64,000 bases of DNA from Anas platyrhynchos (lineage: Eukaryota > Chordata > Aves > Anseriformes > Anatidae), in NCBI RefSeq assembly GCF_047663525.1, contig NC_092590.1, positions 9,134,001 to 9,198,000 of the forward strand, given 5' to 3'. Of this stretch, positions 10,201 through 23,100 are shown one piece after another. Position numbers and translations under genes: made by a program. The first letter of the stretch is position 1; each line of letters starts with the position of its first letter. The notes below the pieces were generated by a model. It worked only from the letters and a program-made list of their open reading frames with translations, had not been told where the DNA came from and did not search any database.

Positions 10201-13200
10201 GAGAGCTTCTCTTTTCTGATGTCGTTCCCTGTTCATATTCAGTTTTAGGAATTGGGAAGTATACTTTTGACTGCTCTGTGTTGACCAAATGGATTTTTTC
10301 CCCCCTTACCTCCTCCAGCTATAATAGGGCAAAAGTACAAATGTCTGTCTTCTGCTCGCATTAACCCCAAACCAAACCAGCTATGTAATACCCTGGGTTA
10401 GACATCCCTGCGGGCTCTCTCAGGGCACATTTCCTAGCTCCCGAGTTCTGTCCCTTCTTCTGAATCTAGATGAAGTTTGGACTTTGGCAAGCTGTTAAAT
10501 GGTAAATTATGAAATGAAAATATAAATAATGAAAAATTAACTTTGGGGACTTCTCTTTCTGTCACTGGAAGGTGTGTCAAGTGGGTTGTAGGAGCAGTTT
10601 CACCATGGCTTGAGGGAGTAGAAGCGCTCACTTGGGTTTTTGGTGAGGTGAAGTTTTTTTTTCTTTTGCTGACTGAAGATAAGATCAATTTCCAGGTGCA
10701 CTGACCAGCCAAAACTCACCGCTGGATCGTGTAAGCAGTTGATGTGTGGAGATGTGATGGGTGACGCCTTTCTGTTTGCAGCGGGGGCGAGGAGTTTTGC
10801 AGCAAGGACTTGAGGGAGACTGTGCGAGTGGACAGCAGGAAGAGGTGCCTGGCCTGGGGAAGTCAGCGTGCTGGAAGAAAATGCTGGATGACATTTAGGC
10901 AAGGAGGGAAACAAGATAGGAAAACAGAGGAAAGAAAACCTGGAGAAATACACTTCTCTCTTTCCATCTGTCAAAACTGTCTAATACGTGCTCTGCTTTC
11001 CACCCCAGTGAATCCTGCCTCATCACCGTGAAAATGTGATTACCCTATAAATAAAACTTTTTATTTTTTAATGTAAGCACTGCATGAAGTTACTTAATCT
11101 CTTGTAAATGCCTTTGGCAGCTTAGCATTAGAAAGAGTACTTCCTTTTTTTTTTTTTTTGCATACGAATTAATCTGTCAGGCTGTCACATTTAAGACTCT
11201 TGACAATTCCCATTTGACTGATAACACAAATTATGGAGGCCTGGTCTTAAAGCTGGGTTAAATCCAAGAGATTCGTTTTGGAAGAGCATTGTGTGCACTT
11301 CAGTCCAGCCGTTGTCCAGTCCCATTCATTGCTCTGGTGAGGACCTGGAGTAGCTCTCAGCCAATTAAAGTTCAAAACAACATTTACAGGTCGTTGTGTT
11401 TGACGTGGTGAGGAAAATGTGCAGTCACATCTTCCCAGCAAAAACCTCAGCCAGTGAAGGAGGGAGCTGTTGTGTTTAATTCCCGGAGTAGTCTGTAAGT
11501 TTCTGCCTGTAGCTGCCAGTCAGAACAATCCTTTGGCCCGCTGGCAGTTCTCTGAGAGCTTCTTGTCAGCACTGGCTTCTATGCCGTGCATTTGTTTTTC
11601 CAAATGCTTCCGAGATGGATGTGCAAACTTTATTTGGCTCTTTTCCAGCCTTGCCCTTACCTGCTGCTGCACGTACGGTACTTTGTTCTGGGTCTGCTGC
11701 CTTAGTGTTGACGTCTTTGAGCTCTCTTTTTGAGCACTTGTCTGCTTCAGCTGTGCTTATGTACACAAGGTGTGCCTCGTGCAAGCGATCCGAAGCACCT
11801 TTCTCCTTTTTGTTCTTTCCTCTTGTTTAATGCGTTTGGTTATGACCGAATAGGGAAAAGTGATTCCATCTTATGTGCTTAGACACCACAAATTGCAATA
11901 TGGGCGCAGTACTTAGGGATGGCAGATTGCATTCAAATTTCCTGGAATTTGCCGTCAGGATTGTGTGTAGCGTGGGATCTCATGGGGAGAACCGTGAGGG
12001 ACAGCTGGGATTTTCCTCTGCTTTCTTGCTTGCCCCATTCCTGTTGGGAGAGGAGATCACAGAACCATTGGATTGACATTAATCAATTGACTTTGGCATT
12101 GACCCTCCTAATTGTGCGTGTTGGTTGCAGCTGTAGGATACAAAGAGGAAAATCCAAGTATTTAAGTGTCTGCTACAGCCTTCATTGCAGTGTAGTTCAA
12201 GAGTCAGTGCCGTTCTTCAGTTGGTTTGATTTTATTTTTCCTACTTACACATCAAAAACATATTTTGTATTTCCTGAGCTGGTGCCATCTTTAATACCAA
12301 CGCAAGTTTTCTTTCTGTATGGAGAGATGTCCCAGGCAGCGGGATATTTGGGGTTATTTCAATAATTGTGAAGAAAATAGGTCATAGGCATTGCTGGGTG
12401 GTTTGTCCTAGTTACCCATTTTGATTAATTCTCTGTCCTCCTTAGTAGTGCTTGGCCCTGACAGCTTCAGAAGAGAGCTTGCAGTGGTTACACATTGGTT
12501 TTCTCATGTCTTCTTAAAAATTCTTAACCAATTTTCATTCTGTTTCTGCTGGGAAGAAAGCTTACACGAACACGAAGTGCCTGTGTCCATGTCCTTTCTC
12601 TGCCATCACTTCTGGATTTGGCCTCACGTCAACCAGATTGGACTGAGAGTTGTCAGCGGTTATGTTTTTTGTATGGTGACAAAAGGAAGACCTGAAGAAA
12701 TAAATCCCTGTGGTGGAGGAAAACACTGCCCTTACCAGTGCCTGAGGGGAGCTGACTCTTTCCTATAGAAATGTCCAATCCTTTTTGCCTATTGCTCTGA
12801 GCACTGCCTCATCATGAACCAAACCATTCCACAGGCTTATTGAACACTGTGTGAAGGGTAATACTGTTACTGGAATAAAAAGCATCATGTGTATCTCCAT
12901 TACTCCTCGTTTGCATTCTCAGAGGTGAACGGGGGTGGAGGATGAACTGGGGAGGTTGAATGTTGCTGTGAGGAACTCAGTGAAGTGTACTTCATGTAAA
13001 AGCAGCTGGAATAGGTGAGATTTGCTGCAGCTGAATGCAGGAGAGAGAATTTCTTACTGCAAAATGCTAGTTACCATGTGGGTTTTATTTTCAGTTCTTT
13101 CCCTGTTTCTGTTTTAGGTCCTGTTTAATATGGTCGTGGAAGTGCCTCGCTGGACGAATGCAAAAATGGAGGTAAATAAGAAAAATACCTTGAATATATG

Positions 13201-16200
13201 GGTACTGATGGAAGTTACAGCAGTGCAGTGGGGTTCAGTGTTCAGTGTTTAATCAATGTGGATTGCTCTTTACACATAAAATTTTCAGTCAAAATACTAA
13301 ATTTGCATACAGACGTTTCCATCACCATTAAAGAAGGTGCTGAGGTTGTAATTGTTTCCCCTTTGCAGGTGAGCACTGCTTCCTGCCAGCCCCAGACAGC
13401 AGAGCACAGCCCACCTTAAGCCCAGCACTCTAGGGCTCTGCTGCTTAGTTGTCCTGCTGCTCGCTTGTAAAACATCCGGTTCAGAGGCTCTAAATCCTCT
13501 CACTTCCAGCATATAAATGGTAGTGTGATAGGCTACGTCCTGACAAATGGAGTGGCAAATGAAAAAACATTTCCTTGTGACAAAAACTACATCAGGGCCT
13601 TGCTCGTTTGAAGTATCTACTCCTGCTGGAAGATGTTTTGAAAGGAGAGTCCAGTGGTTGTTCCTCTGCTCTTGTAATGTAGAAGCTGAGTAATGCTTCA
13701 TTTGTAGAGTTGGTGAAACAACAGACCTCACCAGCATGTTTCTTATCTTCCTGAACATTTGTAATAGTTTTAGGAATGCTTTCCAGATGCTTTCAAGGAA
13801 TTTTGTGGTTGAGCTGTTAAGCTACTTCGACTACTAAAAATAATACCAAGGAGCCTCCTGGCCTCTTGGTTCAGAACTTTGTCTCCTTTCCCTGATGCTG
13901 GAGTAGCATTTGAACTGCGTTTACTGCCTGAGTTTTAATTCCAGAAATACGGCTACTTTGGGTAATCAGCTTGTATTTTAGGATGGTTTATTGCAGAAGC
14001 TGAGCTCTATTTTTCAGAGTTTCCCTTTGCCATTGAAGCCATTGCTTAAAGCACATGTTGCTCTCCTTTTTCTTTTCTTGGCATGTTTTGTTTCATTGAG
14101 GGTAGAAAGGTTTGCTGTCCTGTGAGGTTCAGAAATCAGAGGCCTTGGATGTTTTCTGGCTTGGCTTGATAGGAGCCCAGGTGCAATACATAACTTTTAA
14201 GAGACCTGGAGGTTCCTGTGTTAAGTAAGGCAGAGAGTTGTCTTGCCTTGTCATCATGGCCTGACAGTCCTTCAGTGCAGACTCATGGTGCCAGCACCAG
14301 CTCTTGTCTGTGTCTTTGTACTGAGATTCCCTCGCTTGGAGTGGACACTGTAGGAAATGAAACCTTGAATGTGTTGCATTTCTCTTGTCCTTCCATAGAT
14401 TTTATTCAAGGTGCTCTTTATGAAATTGTATTGGTCCCTGCCCACCGTTGTCAGTTAATCTTTGCACCAATTCTTGTCAAGAGAAAACAGTGCTGAGCTC
14501 CACTTCTGCCAAAACCCCAGGTGGCATATTCAGGGTCTTTACCATTAAGGTAGGAAGCATGCAGAATCAGGTGTGAAAACAGAAATGTGGGGGGGTTACT
14601 TACAGAGCAACTGCCTGCTGTTGACAGGACAGTGTGGTATGAAAAATAATTCATTTGGGGTGACTTTGCTGCTATTATTCTAGCTAAATGACAAGGGTGT
14701 TTTAAAACAACGAGCACAAGCTGGTATGGCCTGAGCCAGGGTGTGCTCAAAATCTGTAACAAATGTGAGCTGGTTCAGATGAGTCAAGCTAACAGGGGTT
14801 TTGTTGTGGTGAGGAGTGGCAAAAGCACAGTTCAGGTGAAGTAGGTAACTCATGGCAGCGGGTTGGTATTTGAGGTTTTGGGGGGATGATGACATTAATA
14901 AGCTGCTTTGCAATAATTAGCTCAATCCTTCTGGGAGCACTACTGCAGGAGTAAAAGCACCTTCTAATGCTAATTGAACTTGGTCCAAGCCAGCACACGT
15001 TGGCCTGTGGTAACTCAGAGCTTGTCCCCACTAAAAAAGTGTTTGTTTGCTGGGAGGTGATGGAGAGAAGGGGTGTATGCAGTAGGGGAGCAATGAATGG
15101 GGGGGTGGGTGAGATGACGCTGAAACAATTCCCTTGCTGCTGTCAAAGCCCCTGTTGTCTGAAGAACTTTCACCATTTATATCTTTGTTGAATTTGTACC
15201 AAAGTTCAAGCGCAGGAGCCTCTGACTTAGGTTTCTTCTGGTATTTGTGTTTGACTGGGACAGTCTCCTCAGAAATTTATGACTTTCCCTTCTGCATTCA
15301 TTTTTCTTGCATACTTCACAGCATTATTTAAAACCTTAATAAGCAGCTTTTTGAACATGGCTCTCGAGACTTAAAGTGAGGCCATCATGCTTTTAATACT
15401 CCTCGAACAACAAGCACGTGCTCCCAGATGGAGCTAACTGGTTGGGTATGGAATGAATTGCTTTCCATCTGACACTTCTTCCTTTCTCTCTGTCTTTCAC
15501 GATCTGTTTAGATTGCCACTGAGGAGCCGTTGAATCCCATTAAGCAAGATACAAAGAAAGGCAAGCTCCGATACGTGGCAAATATCTTTCCTCACAAGGG
15601 TTATATATGGAATTACGGTGCCCTCCCTCAGGTAACATTTTTGTTATAATGGTGAAAGTTTCCTGTCTTCTGTGGAAATTGCCTTGTAAATCTTGAGTAC
15701 TGCCAGAATGCAAATCAGTTGCAAGAGAGATGGTTCTCTTCGATAATTTGTAAATTAGGATTTTTTATCTAAAGCTTTATTTTGTCTGTAAATTTTGATC
15801 AGAATTTGGGTGAGGGTATAAACACAAGCTCAGTTTCAGGAAGTAGTTAAATGATCAAGAAATCTTGAGTCTTTAGCCTGCATCCATATACCATAGTGAA
15901 AAATAAACTGTTGTGGTCTGGCATTCAGAATATTTGTTCAAGTAGCCCCTTCCTGTTTAAGTAAGACATTTTTAAACTCAGTTAGGATCTTCGTGTATTG
16001 CAGCACGAATGCTAATTGATATTATTTCTTAATATCTTTAAGAAAGAGGAACACAAGGACTTTTTCTTCAGATTAAACCTCAACTGCCTTAGTTAACTTT
16101 GCTCTGAATTTGGAGACTTTACTGATCATGGCACTTTCAAAACTTTGAGTCTTGGAGAAAAAACAATTAATGTCTGAAATTTTTAACATAATTAAAGTTT

Positions 16201-19200
16201 TAAAACTTTTTTTTTCATTACTCTTAACAACACATTGGATTGAAAGTAGTATTTATGATCAAGATGAAACTAAAAAAAATATTTCTTTACACTTAAATGC
16301 ATGAGCACTGAAAGTTTACTCCTGAAAATCCTTATTTCCTCCCTGAAGAGGAGATACCAGGTAGGTGGTGGAGGAGGACAGTGAAGTCTTTATCCAGTCA
16401 GCAGTCTGAGTAGTCCCAAGTTTCCAAGTAGGCATTGTTGGGATCCAAGAGTTCCATTTAATATTTTGAAATTTGTTTGTGCCTTCGTACAAAGCCAAAA
16501 TTGAACACTTAAATATCTTCCTGCACAAAGGGCGTTATTTTGGACTGATGACACATTCCCCAAGAGATACATTCAGCTCCCTTTACTACCTTGTCAGTCA
16601 TACAGCTGGAGATAATTGTCTTCCTTTTTTTTTTTTTCTTGTAATGACTTTAAAAGGTCACTTGGATCATTATACTTGTCCAAGTCTAAACAATACTCCA
16701 GATTCTTACTAGCTACTATCACAAACCCTGGGCCTGATCCAGTTCTGGGTCTCCACTATCTCAAGAGGACTTTTCATCAGGGTCAGCAGTTGCCAGAAAT
16801 TCTTGTAGCTATATGCTAGGGTTGATACATATTTGTGGCAGCTGTTTTATGTTCTGGAACAGAAAAGAAAAATTACTCTAGGAGTGTAATTGTTGCAGGA
16901 ATTGCTGTGCTGTCTAGGTAACACTACCATTCCTAGCTAGCTTCCTTTCCATTCTTCCGGAAACTACAGGTGGAGAGGTGCAGCTGGGCTAGAGAATGGC
17001 ACTGATAGCATGAAGCCTTAAATGAGTGCTTTGGAAGAATATTGGAAAAATAAGTTTTAGGCTGAAATTCTCTCTTGACTCCACTTCTGTCATTTTTTTC
17101 TGGTAATGATGCTGCTATCTAAATACCTGACCATTTGCTTTTCACAGTTGTAGCATCAGTCAAGTTCTCAAGAACAAGAGTATGAGTTGGAGGCTTGACC
17201 GTGGACAGCTGGAGCTAGCAGTATAGCTCCTTGTAGATGGTTTTCTAACATCTTTTCCACAAAACCTGAATGGTCTTAAAATTCTTACCAGAAAAACTCA
17301 ACTGTAGAATGATGTCTTTCGTTCCAAGCAAGTAAGAGACAAAACATGTACTGGCCTTTTTTATAAAGTTATACTAAGCTGGCTGTGATTCCTTGCTCAT
17401 ATGGAGCTTAGAGCAGGGATTTGAACTTATATCTCAGGGAACCTTGTTTGGTCTCAAGCTGCTGGCAGTTCTTGGGCTTGTGCGCATCTTTGTATGCAAA
17501 AACACTCAAAAGTTTCAGACCTAAATTCAGAACTTCATAAAGTCAGTTGGATACTGACAATTCCATACCCAGGAGCTTGGTAAGATCAAAGTCTAGATGA
17601 TTTCGAAAGCAACTTAAGTTAGTGTGGGTGTATCTAAAGAGTGTAGTAAAAATGTTGTAGAATATCCTAATTTAATCCCACAAGTGTTGGTAATTAGAAA
17701 AATACATGTTCTGGCTCCTCTGACTCGATCACTGCAATATCAGTGTCTTATGTGTCTTTGATGCAGTTGATCCATTTGTTACAATCCATGGTTTGTTTGG
17801 AGTCTGTTTCTTTTTTTTGTTTTTTTTTTTTTTGAGCAAATCCATTCTCAGCAAGTTGACGTTTTTGTTGGTGTTTTTATTAATCTCAGTAATATAGTGG
17901 TTAGGTGAATTGTAACTGCAGACCAGTTGGTAACTCATAGTTCTCTTTCCTTTGACAGACCTGGGAAGATCCAAACCATAAAGATGACATTACAGGATGT
18001 TGTGGGGATAATGATCCTATTGATGTTTGTGAGATCGGTTCAAAGGTTGGTTTTTATTAAGATTAATTTAATGATCTGGTAATAGCTTTTGAAAGAGAAT
18101 GGCAGGTGGGAAACAAGAAAAGGTGGCAGTAGTCAGTCTTGGGGTGACTACAATATGAGCAGAGGGTCTAAGAATAGGTATAAAAATGGTGGATTTAAAA
18201 ACAACAGTAAAAAAAAAAAAAAGGATCTTGTAAAGTCTGGGTGCTGGATAAAGGAGAAAGCTGGAGATGGACACTCTGAAGTTGTATAGCTGGACAGTGT
18301 GTTTTGATGGAGGATGAGAGGGTTAAGATTTGGAGGAAGGAAAAAAAAAAAACCAAAGACTTCTTTTTCCCCTACTAGCAGTACTAGAGATAAGACTAGC
18401 ATTCTGAAAGATGAAGAAATATGTCTGTCATGCATGTAAGATTGTAAGGTCAAATCCGCATAGGGGGTAGGTTTGAGTTCTCCCATGGGTACAAAAAGAA
18501 ACATCCCTCTTTAGAGGAGAAGAGGAACCTGTTGCAGTTAAGAGATAAGGAGTGGGTGGATGAAAAAGAGGCACAGCAAACACCAATAATAGGTGTAAAG
18601 GAAAGGTTTAGTTCACTGAAAGAAAATTGCATGTACATAGAGCAAAGAATCCTCTGCGGTACCAAAGATAGGGTAAATGAAATTAATGAGTTTGGATGAG
18701 GGATCTCTTGAACTATGTAAGGGAAAAGGAAATTTACCTGGTGACCTTAGCAAAGGTGGCTTCCCTTCAGTGAAGGAACCTAAAGCTGAATTTGAGGGGA
18801 GCCAGAAAGAGTTGAAAGGAAATATTACCTGGTGTGAAAAAGGTCCCCAGGAGAATGCAAAAAAGAGTTGTGCTCATGTTTTGGGGGTGGGTAGGTGCCT
18901 GTGTGTGTGTCCAAGAGACAGATGACGACCAAGAGTTGAGAAGGCAGAGAATCAACAGGCATGAAAGAGCTAGAAAATGAATAAGAGATGTTTTTGACTT
19001 GCAGAGTGGGGCGAAGATCAAGAAAGTGTGTGGGGACGTAGGGTAGAAGAGAAGGAAAAATATTGTAGCTTGTGTTGTCTCCTTAACTAAATGCTGATGG
19101 GAGAAAAGAAGGTTTAAGAATAGAAAAGGTAGGAGAAAGGCTGCTAACATGAAGGTGATGTGTATCTGGTTTACAGATTGATCTTGTAATTCTGGTAGCT

Positions 19201-20091
19201 GCTGGCTGGTAGCAAGCCATTTTGTTGCAATGTAAAAGATGAATTCTGTGTAGCATTTTCCAAACCTTTTTGAGATTATGTTCTTTTTGCAGGTTCGTTC
19301 TTCTGGTGAGATTGTTAAAGTGAAAGTGTTGGGTGTTCTAGGTATGGTTGATGAAGGAGAGACAGATTGGAAGATAATTGCCATCGGTGTGGATGACCCG
19401 GAAGCCCAGAATATTCACGGTAAGTATAGTTCCACCTATCTTATAGCAAGTTGTGTCAGCAACTGCAACAATTGTACCTGAATTTGGGCCACGGAGGAAA
19501 AGAAAAGGTAGATAGGCAAGAAGCAAAAACTTTTATTTTTTTTCATTGTTTAAATTCAGATACTTCCTTCGCAAAGGGCATGTGTGTTTTCATTCTTCTG
19601 GTTCACAGGGATTTTCAAGAGGGCGTGTCAGGCAGAAAGTCTTTTGACTTCATAAACACAATTCCCTTAGAAAGTGACCTCTTAAAATTAGCCTTACTTC
19701 CTTTGTAGTAGTACATATTTACTCACTCAGATGACGTACTACGCTGTTTCCCTTGCTGAAAGTGTTTTTTTCCTTTTGTATTTGTGGGCGTTGTATTGCA
19801 TTCTGAGAAGGGCTGTACATTTTCAACATTTTGTCATTTGTAACTGGGTTACTTCCAGGGATTGTTGCCTAATACGAGCAATTAGGTTTCACCTTTTAGC
19901 TTGGAAATTTGCAGCGTAAGCTGCTGAAGCAGATCACCCTAGTATCGGCCCTGATGATGACCAGCTTTGCAGCGTGAAATACCCTGTGCAGTCCTCCCTG
20001 TGACCTTGCTTCTGATATCCAAATGGAATTCAAGAAGTAAAATGCTTATGTGCAATAGTGTGAATAGAGTGGGAGGTGTGTGTGTGTGTGT

Positions 20092-20133
<42 letters not shown>

Positions 20134-23100
20134 ATAATAATAATTATTATTATTTTTAAGAGAAAGATACAATTATGGTAAACCTGGAGAGAGTTAGGTT
20201 TTTACAGCACAGGTAAAACGCAACTCTTCTCTGGATAAACAGAGGTTCACTTTCTCAAATACAGTCATACTGGGAATCACGATAATGAAGTGAGCTTTGT
20301 CTGAGAGTTAATGATTGTTATGAGACCAAAAATCTCATATATAGCATTAGGTGTGTATGGTCAGAGCATGTTCTTTGTTGGCAGGTGTCTCCAAGGCACA
20401 GAATGGCGTCTCCCTAGGAGGAGGGGTATCCTGTAGTTTTTTGAGGAATTATGTTTCTCAGCCAGTGGAACTTTTTCCTGGTTTCTGAACGTAAAAGCAT
20501 ATCACTGGGCTGGCCCTTCATGCAGTTTTCTTGCAGGTGGCTTTGACGTGGGGAGTACTTAAGTTGTGGGGAATGAAAGGGAGAAGAGGCAGTGAGGAAA
20601 AGGAAACTCTTGGGTTGATGCTGATTAAAATGTAACATTTATGATTCTTTAATTTGGCAGAAATTAATAAGTTCAGCTTAAGGAAATAGTAATATTTTGC
20701 TGTTAATGTTAGTTTCAATTTAAATCTGTATAATGTGGTATAAGCATTAGTGGTTTAAAGATAAGCAGTTAGCATCCTATTTCTGCGTGTTCTGCTTACT
20801 CTTAACCTATTTTTCCTTAATAATTTGTGAGAGTTTTATCAGAAAACTGGATTAGAGAATTTAAAAGAAAAAGGAGTCCAGTAAGTAGAGGTAAAACTGA
20901 GACAGTTTCTATCACTGGGTTAAGTAACTTCATTTGAAAGCCCTGGTTTATGTATGTTTTTTTTTTTCTTAAGGTAACAACTGATTTGTGTTAGCTATGA
21001 TACAGCTTTGCTTGGTTCTTTGGAACCAAGGGAGTAAGAGTCTTGTTAATTTTTATTTTTTTTAAAATGCAAACCCTTGCTTGTGGTTGTTGTGTGCATC
21101 CTTTCTTATCAGAGAATAGATGCAAAACCTGAAGAAAAGAGCTGCCCTCCTGAGCTTCAGAACATGGGAGAAATATTTATCCAGTTTAAAACGATTTCCC
21201 TGAAGGGTTGGAGTTGTTAAAAAAAAAAAAAAAAAAAAGAGAGAGAGAGAAGCCCCCCTCATCTGCTCTCCCAAAACATGACTAGCTTAGTGTTTAACAG
21301 CAGTCCTTCTTTGCTCTGAAAACAAACAAATCTGTTGAAGTAGGCAGTACAATATGTCCCTTTATACTTGTTTTTCCCCCCTTCCCAAAGATGTTAATTA
21401 TTTCAGCAAGAAGGGACAGACAGCAGCGATGGATGAAACCGCTATCTCCGTCAATAATTGATGTGCTGCTATGTTACGGTAGTGGCCTCCTAGGGAAAGA
21501 TGAGGCTAAGTGTTGCCTACTGTCTGTCCACTCGTTTTTATATCATTTGCTAAACATTTTGAATCAGACTGAGAATCCTCACATTTGCTTTCAGCTCAGT
21601 ATGTGCACAGCCCCCAGTGAACATTTGGAAAAGATAATTCCGAGGCACCAGAGTGGTGATTACTTGCAAACCCCATCCTGAGCCCGCGCAGTGTGTTAAC
21701 TCCTCTTGCTGCTTTAAGCACACCCCAGGTACTCTGTATATTCTCCTTCTGGGATTGTGATCGTTCTCGTAAGTGCAATTGATTTTTCTGAGACTTCACA
21801 GAACTTAAAACTGAGCAGTCCCAACTTCTGAGCAGCCCTCATTGTTTATTCATCGCACTCCGCTGCACTGTGTCCTGCAGGCATTTATTGATAAATACTG
21901 TTTTAAATTGGAAACCCTGCCTAGAACTCCCTCTTTCACGCAGAGCAATGAAAAACTCTGGTTTATAGTGACAACTCGGAGGAATGATAAGCAGTGCTCA
22001 GCACCTCCTCGAGTGGAAACGGTGTCGTCGGTGGGAATAGCAGAGACTTGGTGTCTTTGGGCTGACTTTTGGAAGGTAACCTGCTTTTTGTTAGAGCACT
22101 TAATGTGGCTGGGTGCAGGGACAATCTCCAGATACAAGCTGTACATGAGGTGCAGGTGTCTGGATGAGAAACCTCCTTTTAGACCGATACCTGGACAAGT
22201 TCAGATTTATCTGTTTCAATAAGATCTGCCTTTGTATCTGCCTGAAAACCGCTGCGCTGTCTTTCTGCTCGGGCAGTTGCTAGCCAGATGGCCGGCAAAG
22301 TAACTTCAGACCAGGGTCTGGGAGAGGGCCTAAAAGCTCCCAGTACACTGAAACACTAAATCTTGGCAGTGTAACAGGCCTGGCTTTTTTTTTTTTTTTA
22401 ATGTAACATACTGGCCAAGAGAAAAAACAGATTCTTGGACTGGAAAGGCTGCCTGTCTGCTTATCTCATAATTTGGATTGAATTTAAGGCATTGAAATTC
22501 GCATACATATCTGATGCGCTTTGCAAGATTGGGCTCAGGAAGGGTGAGCAATATTTTGGTGCTGTAATTTGGTCTAAACGAGTGCAGCATCTTCGTGTTG
22601 GACAAGAGGTTTTGCAGGTGACCTGCAGTTGAAGCAGAAAGACTGAAGACAGGAAGGTCTGACTCTCAAAAGGTCGTTTTACCTGCCCGAGGTGAATCAG
22701 ACAAATCCCGAATGCTGGATGGCATTTCCGAGGTGATTTACCTGCCTGGAATTTTAGCAACCATTTTACACCACTGCTCACTGGGAAGAACCCTGAATAT
22801 GTTCAGCAGCAGTTGGCGATTTCTGCCAGCTCTGCTATAGTTAACTGTGCTCTGTTACTGTGCTTCTTTGCCAGTGTCCAACTCTAGATTGGCTTTTTGA
22901 GTTTACGTGATCAAACCCTCAATGGGGGAAGAAGACTCTTGCACGCTTTGTCCCGTATATTGTTATATAGCCTTGCATATTAGTGTATTTATATGCAGAG
23001 CAGCAGCAGAGGCCCTGAAAACCTTTGTTGTGGATTTGTGTAAGCATTAAATATAAAGGAATTAATTATCTGTGCTGGGGCTCCCCTCCTACTCCCTCAC

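Larger units (their letters stand above)
4715..13117 (+). other. PPA2: PPA2 intron 3 (8.4 kb)
   Basis: Donor GTACAGCT, acceptor TCTGTTTTAG. It contains the nested CR1/LTR insertion at 6012-6955, a C15 run at 5336-5350 and a (CAA)n tract near 5865-5883. The rest, 7.0-13.1 kb, shows only unsupported short open frames. Confidence 0.88.

Noticed and set aside
18767..19384. 205-codon open frame on the minus strand
   Set aside because: It is antisense to PPA2 intron 6 and exon 7 and arises from the purine-rich bias of the + strand. No family resemblance.
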